64,000 bases of DNA. Origin: Proteiniclasticum ruminis (lineage in GTDB: Bacteria > Bacillota > Clostridia > Clostridiales > Clostridiaceae). The DNA is taken from NCBI RefSeq assembly GCF_900115135.1, contig NZ_FOVK01000001.1, forward strand, positions 558,001 to 622,000, given 5' to 3'. A model generated the notes under the pieces. It was not told where the DNA came from. It was given only the letters and a program-made list of their open reading frames with translations, and searched no databases. The position numbers and the translations under genes are program-made. The stretch's first letter is position 1; each line of letters opens with the position of its first letter. Shown here in pieces: positions 53,728 to 62,540 of the stretch.

Positions 53728-54423
53728 TTAATCCCTTCTTCGATCACGGATTACGAGAAGCCGGATCAGTGTCATTATAGAGGAGAACGCAGCTGCTACA
53801 TAGGTGAGCGCTGCAGCATCCAGAACTTTCTTCGCTTTAGGCACCTCGTCCTCCGCCAGAATATGATAATCTCCAAGAACCGCAAGGGCTCTGCTGGAGG
53901 CATTAAACTCCACGGGCAACGTAAAAAGCTGAAAAAGGACCACCAAAGAAAAGAGAACGATGCCCAGATCCACAAGGCTGAACATTTCAAAAAGAAGTCC
54001 TGCCAAGATGATGATCATGGAGAATCTAGAACCGATGGAGGCAAAAGGCACCATAAAAGCACGAACTCTCAGTGGACCATAGTCCTCCTGATCCTGTATG
54101 GCGTGGCCCGCTTCATGGGCAGCTACCCCAGCTGAAGCGATGGATGGCCGGGAGTACACCTCTTCACTGAGTCTCAGCACCTTCGATCTTGGATCGTAGT
54201 GGTCGGTGAGATTTCCTCTTACCATCTCAATTGCAACATTCTGAAGACCTGAGCGGTCCAGAACGATTCTAGCTACCTGAGCCCCCGTCATTCCGCTTCT
54301 AAGGCCTTCCCGTCTGTAAATGTTGTAGGTGCTCTGTATCTTGCTTTGAGCAAATATGGTCAATATCATCGCTGGAATCAGCAGTAAAAATGTAGGGTCA
54401 AATCCAAAAGTAAATGGTAACAT
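53728..54423 (-). CDS. YugP-type membrane zinc metallopeptidase
   Basis: A 231-residue membrane protein of the YugP family (neutral zinc metallopeptidase). It has an N-terminal hydrophobic segment (DPTFLLLIPAMILTIFA), the HEAGH zinc motif in AAHEAGHAIQDQ near residue 105, and further membrane helices near 130-190 and 200-220. Substrates are unknown. ATG 54423 overlaps the fmt stop (TGATG). It occurs between fmt and rsmB in many Clostridia. Confidence 0.88.
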   Translation of the reverse strand: MLPFTFGFDPTFLLLIPAMILTIFAQSKIQSTYNIYRREGLRSGMTGAQVARIVLDRSGLQNVAIEMVRGNLTDHYDPRSKVLRLSEEVYSRPSIASAGVAAHEAGHAIQDQEDYGPLRVRAFMVPFASIGSRFSMIIILAGLLFEMFSLVDLGIVLFSLVVLFQLFTLPVEFNASSRALAVLGDYHILAEDEVPKAKKVLDAAALTYVAAAFSSIMTLIRLLVIRDRRRD

Positions 54424-55367
54424 CACCCTTCACTCCTTTTAAAATATTTTTCGGAAATTGTATTTCCATTTAAAAAATCGCGAACCATCATGGGTTTCTT
54501 TCCAGGGTACTGAAGTCTTAAAATTCTGATCTGGCCTTCTCCCGCTGCTACGATGATCCCCTCTTTGGAAACATTGAGAATCTCTCCAGGTGCACCTTCT
54601 GCCACCTTTGGACCTTCCACCACTTCCGTTTCCAGTATTTTCACTTTCTGTCCATCCAGATAGGAGAAAGCGCCCGGAACTGGTGACAGTCCTCTTACGA
54701 GATTGTGAACCGCAAATGGGGAGCTGTCCCAGTGGATGAGCTGAAAATCCTTATCAATGAGCGGTGCGTAGGTGGATTCCTCATGCTTTTGAGGCTGTGG
54801 CTTCACAGAACCCCTCATGAACCCTTCCATGGTCTCCACAAGCAGTTCTCCCCCCATCTCAGAAATCCTGTCATGGAGTTCTTCCACATTCATCTGCTCA
54901 GTCAGCTCTATCTTACGGACGAGAAGCATATCTCCCGTATCCAGTCCTTTATCCATGAGCATGGTTGTGGCCCCGCTTTCTTTATGTCCTTCAATAAGAG
55001 CAAAATTTAGAGGAGCTGCTCCTCTTAGCTTAGGCAATAGACTCGCATGAAGATTGATGCAGCCATATTTTGGAATCGCCAGAATCTCTTCACTGAGGAT
55101 TTGTCCATAAGCCACCACAATGATATAATCCGGTGCTATAGTTTTCATTTCCTCAATGAGCGCTCTGTCATTTCTTAGCCTTACAGGCTGCTTTACAGGA
55201 ATATTCCTTTTCAATGCTTCTTCCTTCACAGGAGGAAACGTGACCTTTTTCCCTCTGCCTTTTTCCTTATCCGGCTGTGTCACCACCAGTGAGACTCCAT
55301 ATCTATCGTCGAGAACTTTCAACGATGGAACTGAAAAATCCGGTGTGCCCATAAATATAATCTTCAT
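54423..55367 (-). CDS. fmt: Methionyl-tRNA formyltransferase
   Basis: Fmt formylates initiator Met-tRNA. The 314-residue protein starts MKIIFMGTPDFSV, has the folate-site LHASLLPKLRGAAP and the C-terminal OB domain. Two consecutive ATG codons occur; I take the second (55367) for spacing to GGTGAG. It lies 4 bp after def, whose product removes the same formyl group. Confidence 0.96.
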   Translation of the reverse strand: MKIIFMGTPDFSVPSLKVLDDRYGVSLVVTQPDKEKGRGKKVTFPPVKEEALKRNIPVKQPVRLRNDRALIEEMKTIAPDYIIVVAYGQILSEEILAIPKYGCINLHASLLPKLRGAAPLNFALIEGHKESGATTMLMDKGLDTGDMLLVRKIELTEQMNVEELHDRISEMGGELLVETMEGFMRGSVKPQPQKHEESTYAPLIDKDFQLIHWDSSPFAVHNLVRGLSPVPGAFSYLDGQKVKILETEVVEGPKVAEGAPGEILNVSKEGIIVAAGEGQIRILRLQYPGKKPMMVRDFLNGNTISEKYFKRSEG

Positions 55368-55371
55368 CATT

Positions 55372-55884
55372 TTACTCACCATCAGGATAGGTAAGGGAAA
55401 TCAGAAGGTCTTCTACCTGCTCTTCAGGTTCAAAGTCTTCCTCCACCTCTTCCAATTTATCTGTAAAGAGCACACCATTCAGATGATCCAGTTCATGAAG
55501 AATACACCGTGCAAGAAGATACTTCGCTTCTATGATAAAATTCTTCCCCTCTTCATTCATGGCTTTTACCTTCACATAAGTGGGTCTCTTCACTACCCCA
55601 TTTTCACCTGGTATGGAAAGGCATCCCTCCACATCCAGATACTCCCCTTCTGTCTCCAGCACTTCAGGATTCACAAAAGCCAACCGGATGTCACCTATTC
55701 CCACGGTGAAGATTCTCTTGAGGATCCCCACCTGTGGTGCTGCCAATCCGATTCCATCCTCATAATCCATCGTATTATACATATCTTTTATCAGCGTCTT
55801 CAGTCTTGGGGTCATTTCTGTAACTGGCTTTGCCACCTTTCTCAACACACTGTCTGGTACGTGTCTAACTTCTCGTAATGCCAT
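55372..55884 (-). CDS. def: Peptide deformylase
   Basis: Def removes the N-formyl group from new proteins. The 170-residue metalloenzyme has the three family motifs: GIGLAAPQVG, EGCLSIPG with the cysteine ligand, and HELDHLNG. A C-terminal acidic tail of about 25 residues extends past the catalytic core. It lies between priA (15 bp) and fmt (4 bp). Confidence 0.97.
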   Translation of the reverse strand: MALREVRHVPDSVLRKVAKPVTEMTPRLKTLIKDMYNTMDYEDGIGLAAPQVGILKRIFTVGIGDIRLAFVNPEVLETEGEYLDVEGCLSIPGENGVVKRPTYVKVKAMNEEGKNFIIEAKYLLARCILHELDHLNGVLFTDKLEEVEEDFEPEEQVEDLLISLTYPDGE

Positions 55885-55899
55885 CTTTTTTTCTCCTTT

Positions 55900-58089
55900 T
55901 CACATCATACTGTTGGGATTGATATCCAAACTGACTTTAATTGCTTTATAAACAGATTTCATCTCATTCTGAACGAAAAGCCTGATGCTTTCCTGACTGT
56001 CCAGTGAAAAATCACCTTTCAGAATCATTTGCCATCTGTAGCTGTTTTTGATCTTTGATATCATACAGGGACTGGGTCCCAGTAAAATGATAGTATCATA
56101 CTTCTTCAAATAATTTCTTAAACGATCTCCGATCTCCATAACTTTTTCCCTGAGAAGTTTTTCATCTTCAGAGGTAAACACCATATGAAAGATCTTCGTG
56201 AATGGTGGATTTTTCAGAGCTTCCCTCATGAGGATCTCTCTCTCATAGAATCCTTCATAATCATGGGTTTTCGCACATTCCACAGCAAAATGCTCCGGAC
56301 TGTACGTCTGAATCACCACTTCTCCCTTTTTATCTCCTCTTCCTGCTCGTCCCGCCACTTGTGTAATCAGTTGGAACGTTTTCTCCGAGGACCGGAAATC
56401 CGGAAGATTCAACGAAAGGTCTGCTGCCAGTATCCCCACAAGGGTGACATCCTTGAAATCCAGTCCTTTACTGATCATCTGGGTACCAATGAGGATATCA
56501 CAATCGTTGTTTTTAAAATTCTGGTACATGTTTTCATAGGCTGCTTTGTGTTTTGTTGTATCCCGGTCCATTCTCATCACCTTGGCCTCTGGAAACATTT
56601 TTCGAATGGCTTCCTCGACTTTTTCAGTACCTGTGCCAAACTGCTTGATGTACTTGGACTGACAGCTGGGACATGTTTTTGGAAGATACTTTCTAGCACC
56701 GCACTGATGGCAGATGAGCGAATTGTCTTTGTGATAGGTCATGCTGATATCGCAGCTGCTGCACTTGAACACATAACCACAGGATCTGCAGGACACAAAG
56801 GTGGAGAATCCCCTGCGGTTGAGGAAAAGAATCATCTGCTCCTTTCTCTCCAGAACCTCTTCCATTTTTTTCATCAGCGCTCGGGAGAAAATCGTGCGGT
56901 TGCCACTGAGAAGCTCCTCCCGCATATCCACAACTTCCATCTTTGGAAGCTCTCCTGCGGTGGCACGTCTGGTCAAGGAGACCAGGGTCAGTTTCTTTGC
57001 TTTTGCCTGATAATAGGATTCGACTGAGGGTGTGGCCGATGCCAGCACAACCCGCCCTCCATTCTTCTCCATCATGAGTCTCGCTACTTCTTTCGCATTG
57101 TACTTAGGACTCATCTCAGATTTATAAGTGGTTTCATGTTCCTCATCCACAATGACCATTTTGAGGTTCTTGAAGGGAAGAAACAGCGCAGATCTTGCTC
57201 CTATGGCAATTTTCACCTTTCCAGCCCTCACCCGGTGCCATTCATCATACCGTTCCCCATCACTGAGTCTGGAATGGAAGATGGTGATCTCCTTTCCAAA
57301 TCTTCCCTTGAATCTTTCAATCATTTGAGGTGTCAGGCTGATTTCCGGCAACAAGACAATGGCATCCTCTCCTCTTTGAAGACCTCTTCGGATAAGTTCC
57401 ATAAATACTTCCGTCTTCCCAGAGCCGGTGATGCCATGAAGAAGATAGGTTCCCTCTTTCTTGTCTATGGTTTCCACTGCAGCCCTCTGCTCTTCATTGA
57501 GGGTTCTTTCTTCATAATTCTCATATTCCTCTACATTGTAGCGATAGTCTTTTTCACTGAGAACTGCCATATACCCATGACGAATAAGTGTATTCACGGA
57601 GCTCAAGGAGAACCCTTTCCGAACCAGGTCTGACTTGATAAACTTTCCTGGATGCTGATCCACTTCGTTGTAAATCTCTATATAGGGGCTTTTCAGATGC
57701 TTTTGAGCCAAAGTAGAGATGGTATAAAGATTCTCACTCATTTTATGCTTCATCCCCTGAAGAATTCCTCTGGGGATCATTAGTTTGATTACATCCAGAT
57801 AAGTAGCCATATAACTCTTCCTGATTTCATCCATGATTGAAAGATCTTTTTCCTCAAAGTACACCTCAGGGTCTGCGGAAAAAATCTCTTTCATTTTCAT
57901 TGTGTCATAGGCCAAATCCACATCATCATTGAGTGCTACAACGAATCCCTCCAGCTTCCTATTGCCTAATCCAAAGGGAACACGCACTTTCTGACCGATT
58001 TTCAAGTTCATCTTTTCAGGTATCCCGTAAGTATAAATCCGATCTGTGGCCAACGCCTCATGATTGATGATAATTCCTGCTGCTCTCAA
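55900..58089 (-). CDS. priA: Primosomal replication restart helicase PriA
   Basis: PriA reloads the replisome at repaired forks. The 729-residue protein, slightly shorter than Bacillus PriA (805), has an N-terminal DNA-binding domain, Walker A LLHGITGSGKTEV near 218, VDEEHETTYK, a cysteine-rich zinc insertion (CRSCG, CSSC, CHQCG, CPSC) near 436-480, and the C-terminal helicase segment QVAGRAGRG. The start is TTG at 58089 behind GGGGGTGAG. It is the first gene of the operon that runs to prkC. Confidence 0.95.
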   Translation of the reverse strand: MRAAGIIINHEALATDRIYTYGIPEKMNLKIGQKVRVPFGLGNRKLEGFVVALNDDVDLAYDTMKMKEIFSADPEVYFEEKDLSIMDEIRKSYMATYLDVIKLMIPRGILQGMKHKMSENLYTISTLAQKHLKSPYIEIYNEVDQHPGKFIKSDLVRKGFSLSSVNTLIRHGYMAVLSEKDYRYNVEEYENYEERTLNEEQRAAVETIDKKEGTYLLHGITGSGKTEVFMELIRRGLQRGEDAIVLLPEISLTPQMIERFKGRFGKEITIFHSRLSDGERYDEWHRVRAGKVKIAIGARSALFLPFKNLKMVIVDEEHETTYKSEMSPKYNAKEVARLMMEKNGGRVVLASATPSVESYYQAKAKKLTLVSLTRRATAGELPKMEVVDMREELLSGNRTIFSRALMKKMEEVLERKEQMILFLNRRGFSTFVSCRSCGYVFKCSSCDISMTYHKDNSLICHQCGARKYLPKTCPSCQSKYIKQFGTGTEKVEEAIRKMFPEAKVMRMDRDTTKHKAAYENMYQNFKNNDCDILIGTQMISKGLDFKDVTLVGILAADLSLNLPDFRSSEKTFQLITQVAGRAGRGDKKGEVVIQTYSPEHFAVECAKTHDYEGFYEREILMREALKNPPFTKIFHMVFTSEDEKLLREKVMEIGDRLRNYLKKYDTIILLGPSPCMISKIKNSYRWQMILKGDFSLDSQESIRLFVQNEMKSVYKAIKVSLDINPNSMM

Positions 58090-58116
58090 CTTCTCACCCC
58101 CATATTCAACCCATCT

Positions 58117-58146
58117 ATTATAACACCTTTCACTTCACCCTTCCAA
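58117..58146 (-). promoter_or_regulatory. Promoter of the priA operon
   Basis: TTGGAA, 18 bp, TATAAT with an extended TG on the minus strand, 28 bp before the priA TTG. Confidence 0.65.
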
Positions 58147-58249
58147 GACCGCTGGAGTGCTTCCTCTTCTTTTCTCTCTGTAAGGAATCTGTTACTCCAT
58201 CTCTACTTTTTTATGATTATAATGAAGTACCATCTGAAAGGAGAATTTT

Positions 58250-58903
58250 ATGAAAAATAACACAAAAAAATATATGATACTTTCTCTTCTTCTCCTCCTC
58301 GGTACACTCTATGCTGTTTCCAGAGCTCTGGGACCTGATGATTCCATTCTGTACAATGGCATTATCATCCATACCCATAATGACGGATTCATGACACTTC
58401 TGGTGGATGGAGTGTTTGAAACCTCACAAGCATCATCCTCTACTGTGACAGAATTCTCCCTTGGGGATGACATCAGCGTACTTCAGAATAACCATGGGAT
58501 CGACCCCACGGAACTCAAACGTGGCATGTATGTGGAAATAAAAAGCAGCCCCGAAATCAGAACCAGTTATCCTGCCCAAGCCACTGCACTGGAAGTGACG
58601 ATTCTAGAAAACCAGGATTCTCCCTTGTACATGGAAGCAGAAGTGGTGGATGTCCTAGATCAAGAGCAAGGCATCATCAGCACTTTGCATCTCAAAGGCG
58701 ATCTGCAAGGATACGGTCCGGATACGGAAATCTATGTTGCAGTTCCAGAGGGCTCCTACTATCCCTTTGGCTTGGAAAGCAGCAAGCATCTTCTGAAAAG
58801 CGGTGACCGTGTATTTGTCGTCTTCACGGGTCCCATCCGGGAAAGCTATCCCTTGCAAGGCACTTCGAGCTCTATCATCATCGTGACTCCTGCTTCATAC
58901 TGA
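58250..58903 (+). CDS. Membrane-anchored extracytoplasmic protein of unknown function
   Basis: A 217-residue protein with a lysine-rich N-terminus and one hydrophobic helix (YMILSLLLLLGTLYAVSRAL, residues 8-27), then a beta-rich, acidic, serine-rich outer domain without cysteines. No lipobox is present, so it is probably a signal-anchor or secreted protein. I do not recognise the family; two similar halves (strand pattern around VEIKSSPEIRTSY and VVFTGPIRESY) hint at a repeated OB-like fold. ATG 58250 follows AAAGGAG; a TATAAT lies 27 bp upstream. It shares a bidirectional terminator with the CHAD gene. Confidence 0.8.
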   Translation: MKNNTKKYMILSLLLLLGTLYAVSRALGPDDSILYNGIIIHTHNDGFMTLLVDGVFETSQASSSTVTEFSLGDDISVLQNNHGIDPTELKRGMYVEIKSSPEIRTSYPAQATALEVTILENQDSPLYMEAEVVDVLDQEQGIISTLHLKGDLQGYGPDTEIYVAVPEGSYYPFGLESSKHLLKSGDRVFVVFTGPIRESYPLQGTSSSIIIVTPASY

Positions 58904-58904
58904 T

Positions 58905-58933
58905 AAAGTCCTGGGGAACCAGGACTTTTATTT
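58905..58933. terminator. Bidirectional terminator
   Basis: AAAGTCCTGG, GGAA tetraloop, CCAGGACTTT followed by TATTT; it serves the convergent unknown gene and the CHAD gene. Confidence 0.85.
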
Positions 58934-59788
58934 CTGCCTTATTTTCAGAAACTTTATGAAATACTTCTCTTTTTCTGATTCGAAGAAACGCAGCATTGCC
59001 TCCAGGTATGCCTGATTATCTGCATTCTTCCTCTTCTTCCTTAGCACCATACTGATTTCTTCCAAATCGTGTAGTTTTCCGGTGACATCATGAAGTTTTT
59101 TCAATCTTTCCGCTTCCTTCATTCCCTCAGGGTGAAGAAGGCTTTTACACAAGATCAGGTTATAATAGATGATTTTCCCCTCTAATCTTAACTCATGGAT
59201 TTTTTCATCTTCTCCACTATGCGCTTGTTTTTCAAGCTTTTTGTGTTTTTTCAGAAGATGATCAAAACGCTTCACGATAAAATCATTCCTGGGGTCCTCT
59301 ATGGATCCTTTTTTCTCTTTCACCATGGACTGTGAATCAAAATAATACCATGAGACCGTTCTGTACAACAGCATTCTGAACTGAAACATATCCTCATAAA
59401 GTTCTTTTTTCCTGCGGGTGTTCTTTAAAACAGAATGAAGTATCTTATCATTCTCTCCTTCCTTTCCTATGGTCTTGCCGCTTTCTTTCCAGTACACCTC
59501 AAACTCGTGAAAGAGCTTAGTAAATACATCTGCTTTTCTTCTGGGACCCAGAGACCTCAGTAAAAGCTGGTAGTTATTCTTAATTTTTTTATTGGTTTTC
59601 AACCGAAGTAACGGTTCGTAAAACTCATGAATGGACAGAAGCTGCCGGAAGATTACCCGCAGATCATGTATCTTTTCGTCATCTTCAGTCCAATGATCCC
59701 CTTCCAGGCACAACAGGATTTGCTCATGGGCATCATTGGATAATTTTCTTGCTTGATAGAAGAACATTTCAACTGACTGATTTTGCAT
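58928..59788 (-). CDS. CHAD-domain protein (predicted polyphosphate-binding)
   Basis: A helical, lysine- and histidine-rich 286-residue protein. The CHAD pattern of conserved histidines appears twice: KIHDLRVIFRQLLSIHEFY near 45-62 and KIHELRLEGKIIYYNLIL near 195-212, plus KLHDVTGKLHDLEEI. CHAD domains bind polyphosphate and often accompany CYTH or ppk genes, none of which is here. The start is ambiguous: ATG 59788 has AGGAGG 13 bases away, while a TTG at 59794 has ideal spacing. The substrate role is by family only. Confidence 0.8.
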   Translation of the reverse strand: MQNQSVEMFFYQARKLSNDAHEQILLCLEGDHWTEDDEKIHDLRVIFRQLLSIHEFYEPLLRLKTNKKIKNNYQLLLRSLGPRRKADVFTKLFHEFEVYWKESGKTIGKEGENDKILHSVLKNTRRKKELYEDMFQFRMLLYRTVSWYYFDSQSMVKEKKGSIEDPRNDFIVKRFDHLLKKHKKLEKQAHSGEDEKIHELRLEGKIIYYNLILCKSLLHPEGMKEAERLKKLHDVTGKLHDLEEISMVLRKKRKNADNQAYLEAMLRFFESEKEKYFIKFLKIRQK

Positions 59789-59800
59789 CAGCAACCTCAC

Positions 59801-60059
59801 ACCTCCTTATGGTGTTCCAATGCGCTGGACCAGCTCGTCACCAAATTAACAGACAATCACCTTCATTGTTGCGAAGCTGAACAGTGGTTTCAGCGAAATA
59901 TGTGATATTATTAATATTTCATTCATAATTCTTAATTGTTTTTAATTTGAAGAAAAATGAAAAGGTTTGTACTCCCGGTTTTGAAATGCAAACCGATTAC
60001 ACCTACTATCATTATATCGTTAAAAATCATCCAGTTCTTTAAAATATTTGAAATTATAT
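59801..60059. other. AT-rich divergent region between CHAD gene and livJ leader
   Basis: No gene is seen. Only a short GC-rich hairpin near 59818-59833 and AT-rich sequence likely to hold the CHAD promoter are visible. A weak CodY-like 15-mer (10 of 15 matches) lies at about 60042-60056, just before the liv -35 box. Confidence 0.5.
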
Positions 60060-60088
60060 TTGACTTGTTGTTATCAGAATGTTAATAT
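60060..60088 (+). promoter_or_regulatory. Promoter of the T-box-liv operon
   Basis: TTGACT, 17 bp, TAATAT on the plus strand. Confidence 0.75.
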
Positions 60089-60094
60089 CCTTAC

Positions 60095-60383
60095 AAGTTC
60101 ACAAAAAAATCAATAATTTAAAAATATTGAGGAAGACTGCACTATAGAAACTGTCACAGAGAGTCGGGGATGCTGAAAACCGATACAACCCTCTATAGCT
60201 GCTTATCACTTCTGAATTTCATTACCGAACGGCAAGCTCACTAAGTAATGACGCATACCAGCGTTAAAGGGTTAGGGTTTACTAGAACCTGATGAGGCAG
60301 ATTCTGTGAGGAATCCGCAAAAGTAAAGTGGTACCGTGCTAAAGCACCTTTATTATGTCAAAGGACATGATAGAGGTTTTTTT
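60095..60383 (+). promoter_or_regulatory. T-box riboswitch upstream of livJHMG, predicted isoleucine specifier
   Basis: A complete T-box leader. Stem I pairs GAAG/CTTC, GCA/TGC and CTATAG/CTATAG around an internal loop whose 3' side holds ATC-A at 60205-60208, read as an Ile specifier. Its distal part has AGAGAGTCGGGGATGCTG. Stem II pairs CATTAC/GTAATG (60220-60250), followed by ACGC/GCGT; stem III is GATTC/GAATC (60300-60315). The T-box AAAGTGGTACCGTG (60325-60338) forms an antiterminator with the TGGTACC bulge, whose variable T suits a tRNA with discriminator A. The terminator is a 13 bp stem (60347-60376) with seven T residues. Uncharged tRNA should turn the operon on. Confidence 0.9.
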
Positions 60384-60415
60384 ATACAATTTATTATGAT
60401 TTCGGAGGGAAACAA

Positions 60416-61579
60416 ATGAAAAAAGAACTGAAGCTATTCACCGCATCGCTCTTATCCGTATTATTCTTATCCGGCTGTGCCGCCAGTGGATCATCCAGTG
60501 ATGGGGACACTGTAAAACTAGGTCTTAACTATGAACTCTCTGGTAATGTATCCACCTATGGAACAAGCCTTGTGGAGGGGATTGAATTTGCCGTGAAGGA
60601 AATCAATGCCAACGGCGGAGTCCTTGGAAAGCAAATTGAACTTGTAAAAGCAGACAATAAGTCTTCAGGGGAAGAAGCTGCCAATGTCTCTTCAAGACTT
60701 GCCACCCGTGATAAGGTTGTAGCCATTCTAGGACCCGCCACTTCAGGTAATGTGAAGTCTGCGCTGCCTGCCGCAGAAGAAAACAAAGTGCCTCTCATCT
60801 CTGCATCTTCTACCGCAGATGATGTGACACTGAATGCAGAAGGTGGTGTGCGCCAATATGTGTTTAAAACATGTTTCAGCGACTCCTTCCAGGGAGTTAC
60901 CATGGCAAACTTTGCTGCAAAGGAACTGGGTCTTTTAAAGGCCGCAGTATTAAGAGACAATACCTCTGATTACAGCCAGGGTCTGACCGATGCTTTCACT
61001 GAAACTTATACTGCCTTAGGCGGAGAGATTCTGAAAGAAGAAGCCTATCAGGCAAAAGAAACTGATTTTAAATCTCTGCTCACCAACATCAAAGCAGCAG
61101 ACCCAGATGTGCTTTTTGTTCCTGGATATTATGAAGAAGTTGGTCTTATCATCAAGCAGGCTCGAGAATTAGGCCTTGATGTTCCTGTCCTTGGTGCAGA
61201 TGGTTTTGACTCACCAAAACTTGTAGAGATTGCCGGTGCAGAAAACTTAAATGGAACCTACTATTCAAACCACTACTCTTCCGGTGACACATCTCCAGAA
61301 GTCGTAACATTCAAGAATGCCTTCAACAAAGAGTTCAGCAAAGATCCAGATGCATTCAATGCCCTTGGATATGACATGGCTTATATGGTGGCAGATGCAC
61401 TAGAAAGAGCTGGTGAGGCAGACCGTGAGAAACTTACAGCTGCTTTGGCATCCACAAAGGACTTCAAAGGCATTACTGGCACACTCAGCATGGATGAGTT
61501 CCATAACCCAATCAAAGCAGTTACAATTCTTGAAGTCAAAGATGGCGTCCCAACCTATTTGATGAAACAGGAACCATAA
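60416..61579 (+). CDS. livJ: Branched-chain amino acid ABC transporter, substrate-binding lipoprotein
   Basis: The extracellular binding protein of a LIV-type (HAAT) transporter. The 387-residue precursor has a lipoprotein signal peptide with lipobox LSGC near residue 20, then a type I periplasmic-binding fold: LNYELSGNVSTYG, INANGGVLGKQIEL, GPATSGNVKSA and LISASSTADD. Specificity for Leu/Ile/Val or a wider hydrophobic range cannot be settled from sequence, but the Ile T-box points to branched-chain amino acids. A hairpin after it may raise its level over the membrane subunits. Confidence 0.93.
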   Translation: MKKELKLFTASLLSVLFLSGCAASGSSSDGDTVKLGLNYELSGNVSTYGTSLVEGIEFAVKEINANGGVLGKQIELVKADNKSSGEEAANVSSRLATRDKVVAILGPATSGNVKSALPAAEENKVPLISASSTADDVTLNAEGGVRQYVFKTCFSDSFQGVTMANFAAKELGLLKAAVLRDNTSDYSQGLTDAFTETYTALGGEILKEEAYQAKETDFKSLLTNIKAADPDVLFVPGYYEEVGLIIKQARELGLDVPVLGADGFDSPKLVEIAGAENLNGTYYSNHYSSGDTSPEVVTFKNAFNKEFSKDPDAFNALGYDMAYMVADALERAGEADREKLTAALASTKDFKGITGTLSMDEFHNPIKAVTILEVKDGVPTYLMKQEP

Positions 61580-61597
61580 AAAAAGATTCAGATGCTG

Positions 61598-61628
61598 AAG
61601 CTGCCTTTTTTAGGCAGCTTGCGTCTTT
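61598..61628 (+). other. Hairpin between livJ and livH
   Basis: AAGCTGCC, a 7 nt loop and GGCAGCTT, then GCGTCTTTT. The T run is interrupted, so it is probably a leaky terminator or a stabilising 3' end for livJ mRNA. Confidence 0.55.
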
Positions 61629-61647
61629 TCACTAAGGGGGAAATATT

Positions 61648-62532
61648 TTGGAACAATTACTACAACAGGCAGTCAATGGCATTTCTCTTGGAAGCATCTA
61701 TGCTTTGATTGCGTTAGGATACACCATGGTATATGGAATCATCAACCTGATCAACTTTGCTCACGGTGAAGTGCTTATGGTCGGTGCATATATTGGACTT
61801 TATCTCACCAGTGTTCTGGGTTTGCCTTTTCTGCCAGCGCTTCTTTTGTCCATGGTTTTGAGCGGTGTGCTGGGTATGGTCATTGAAAAGGTAGCCTACA
61901 AACCACTGAGAAACGGCACTAGAATTTCAGCACTCATTACAGCCATTGCTGTATCCCTATTCATGCAGTATGGCATGATGTATTTTGTGGGTCCTGAAAG
62001 CAGAACCTACAAAGATCTCCTGCCATCCAAGCAAATCGATGTTTTCTCCACTGGAGCACTGATTGATATTAAAAGTTTTTACATCATCTTCATTACCCTC
62101 ATCATGATGCTTTTGCTGATGTACCTGACAAAGTTCACAAAGATGGGTAAATCCATGCGTGCTCTTTCTCAAGACCGGGACGCAGCAGAACTGATGGGCA
62201 TCAATGTGAACCAGACCATATCCTATACTTTTTTCATCGGATCGTCTCTGGCAGGAGCTGCTGGTGTGCTTATCGGCGTATACTATAGTACAATCAATCC
62301 CCTCATGGGTGCCACTCCTGGGCTGAAAGCCTTTGTTTCTGCAGTAATCGGCGGAATCGGCATTATACCCGGAGCAGTATTTGGAGGATTTTTCCTCGGT
62401 ATCGTTGAAACAGCCGTGAGCGCCTTCGGGGGTTCCTTATATAAGGATGCGGTGGCATTCTTCATTCTTATTGTCTTCTTGCTGGTAAAGCCTTCAGGAC
62501 TTCTTGGCAAAAACACACAAGAGAAAGTATAG
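61648..62532 (+). CDS. livH: Branched-chain amino acid ABC transporter permease LivH
   Basis: The first membrane subunit. The 294-residue protein is almost entirely hydrophobic helices and carries LivH marks GYTMVYGIINLINFAHGE, IEKVAYKPLR and the coupling segment RALSQDRDAAELMGINV. The start is TTG at 61648 behind AAGGGGGA. It lies 8 bp before livM. Confidence 0.95.
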   Translation: MEQLLQQAVNGISLGSIYALIALGYTMVYGIINLINFAHGEVLMVGAYIGLYLTSVLGLPFLPALLLSMVLSGVLGMVIEKVAYKPLRNGTRISALITAIAVSLFMQYGMMYFVGPESRTYKDLLPSKQIDVFSTGALIDIKSFYIIFITLIMMLLLMYLTKFTKMGKSMRALSQDRDAAELMGINVNQTISYTFFIGSSLAGAAGVLIGVYYSTINPLMGATPGLKAFVSAVIGGIGIIPGAVFGGFFLGIVETAVSAFGGSLYKDAVAFFILIVFLLVKPSGLLGKNTQEKV

Positions 62533-62540
62533 GTGATAAT

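Noticed and set aside
56185-57027. A 280-codon plus-strand frame opposite priA
   Set aside because: It lies entirely within priA on the other strand; long antisense frames are common here because of codon bias.
60211-60225. A phenylalanine specifier (GAA followed by TTTC-A) in the liv T-box
   Set aside because: It resembles the common GAA-specifier pattern, but it lies outside the stem I internal loop and overlaps the first arm of stem II. The ATC at 60205 lies in the loop formed by the paired GCA-CTATAG and GAAG arms and fits a branched-chain transporter.
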